Assembly (NCBI GenBank): GCA_037176905.1
Contig: JBBBWG010019556.1
Span: forward strand, 6,297 to 59,631
Direction: 5' to 3'
DNA: 53,335 bases
Source: Azolla pinnata
Taxonomy: Eukaryota > Streptophyta > Polypodiopsida > Salviniales > Salviniaceae
The position numbers were made by a program, and so were the translations under genes. Shown one piece after another: positions 53,286-53,335 of this stretch; positions within the stretch are counted from its first letter, which is position 1; each line of letters starts with the position of its first letter. The notes below the pieces were generated by a model. The model was not told where the DNA came from. It did no database searches and was given only the letters and a program-made list of their open reading frames with translations.

Positions 53286-53335
53286 CTTTTCTTCTTCTTC
53301 TTCTTCTTCTTCTTCTTCTTCTTCTTCTTCTTCTT
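53286..53335 (+). repeat. (CTT)n tract running off the window
   Basis: At least 16 uninterrupted CTT units, continuing past the right edge. Confidence 0.95.

Overview
This is a nuclear segment of a land plant. The evidence is a plant-type intron/exon structure with GT..AG introns, a WRKY transcription factor, a plastid-type bifunctional aspartokinase/homoserine dehydrogenase, an intronless PLS-class PPR protein, a mitochondrial bTHX/S31 ribosomal protein and TTTAGGG telomere-type repeats. The wording of the PPR repeats and the many long simple-sequence arrays make me favour a seed-free plant (fern, lycophyte or bryophyte). I cannot fix the species. One 100-base N gap shows that this is a draft assembly.

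I could rebuild eight protein genes, and all phases agree in the spliced models. From left to right they are: (1) a group IIe WRKY factor, minus strand, exons 1-2 only, cut by the left edge; (2) an ArfGAP protein with two C2 domains, plus, 11 exons; (3) a CENP-O/Mcm21 kinetochore protein, plus, about 13 exons; (4) mitochondrial ribosomal protein S31 (bTHXm), minus, one exon; (5) the casein kinase 2 catalytic subunit alpha, minus, 10 exons, with the N gap in intron 1; (6) a gutted Ty3/gypsy element (gag and protease remnants between two LTR fragments); (7) bifunctional aspartokinase/homoserine dehydrogenase, plus, 18 exons; (8) a PPR protein, plus, intronless; (9) a secreted pepsin-fold protein that has lost its catalytic motifs, minus, two exons. 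The genes do not form a pathway. They are unrelated housekeeping and regulatory genes that happen to be neighbours.

The most striking feature is non-coding. Six of the eight genes have a simple-sequence module on the 5' side: a trinucleotide tract (GAA/CTT or a relative) close to the ATG and, further out, a 0.3-1.2 kb array. The array is an alternating purine-pyrimidine (ATGTGC-type) block at WRKY, ArfGAP, CK2 alpha and AK-HSDH, a CAC/CAT array at CENP-O, and degenerate telomere-like repeats at S31. The 3' sides lack such arrays. Introns and spacers also carry many local tandem duplications of about 75-320 bp. I found no tRNA, rRNA, CRISPR array or gene cluster, and no convincing new multi-gene system. 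The best leads are the duplicated C2 module with a read-through single-C2 option, the inactive protease-fold protein, the repeat-derived insertions in WRKY and PPR proteins, and the 5' array architecture.
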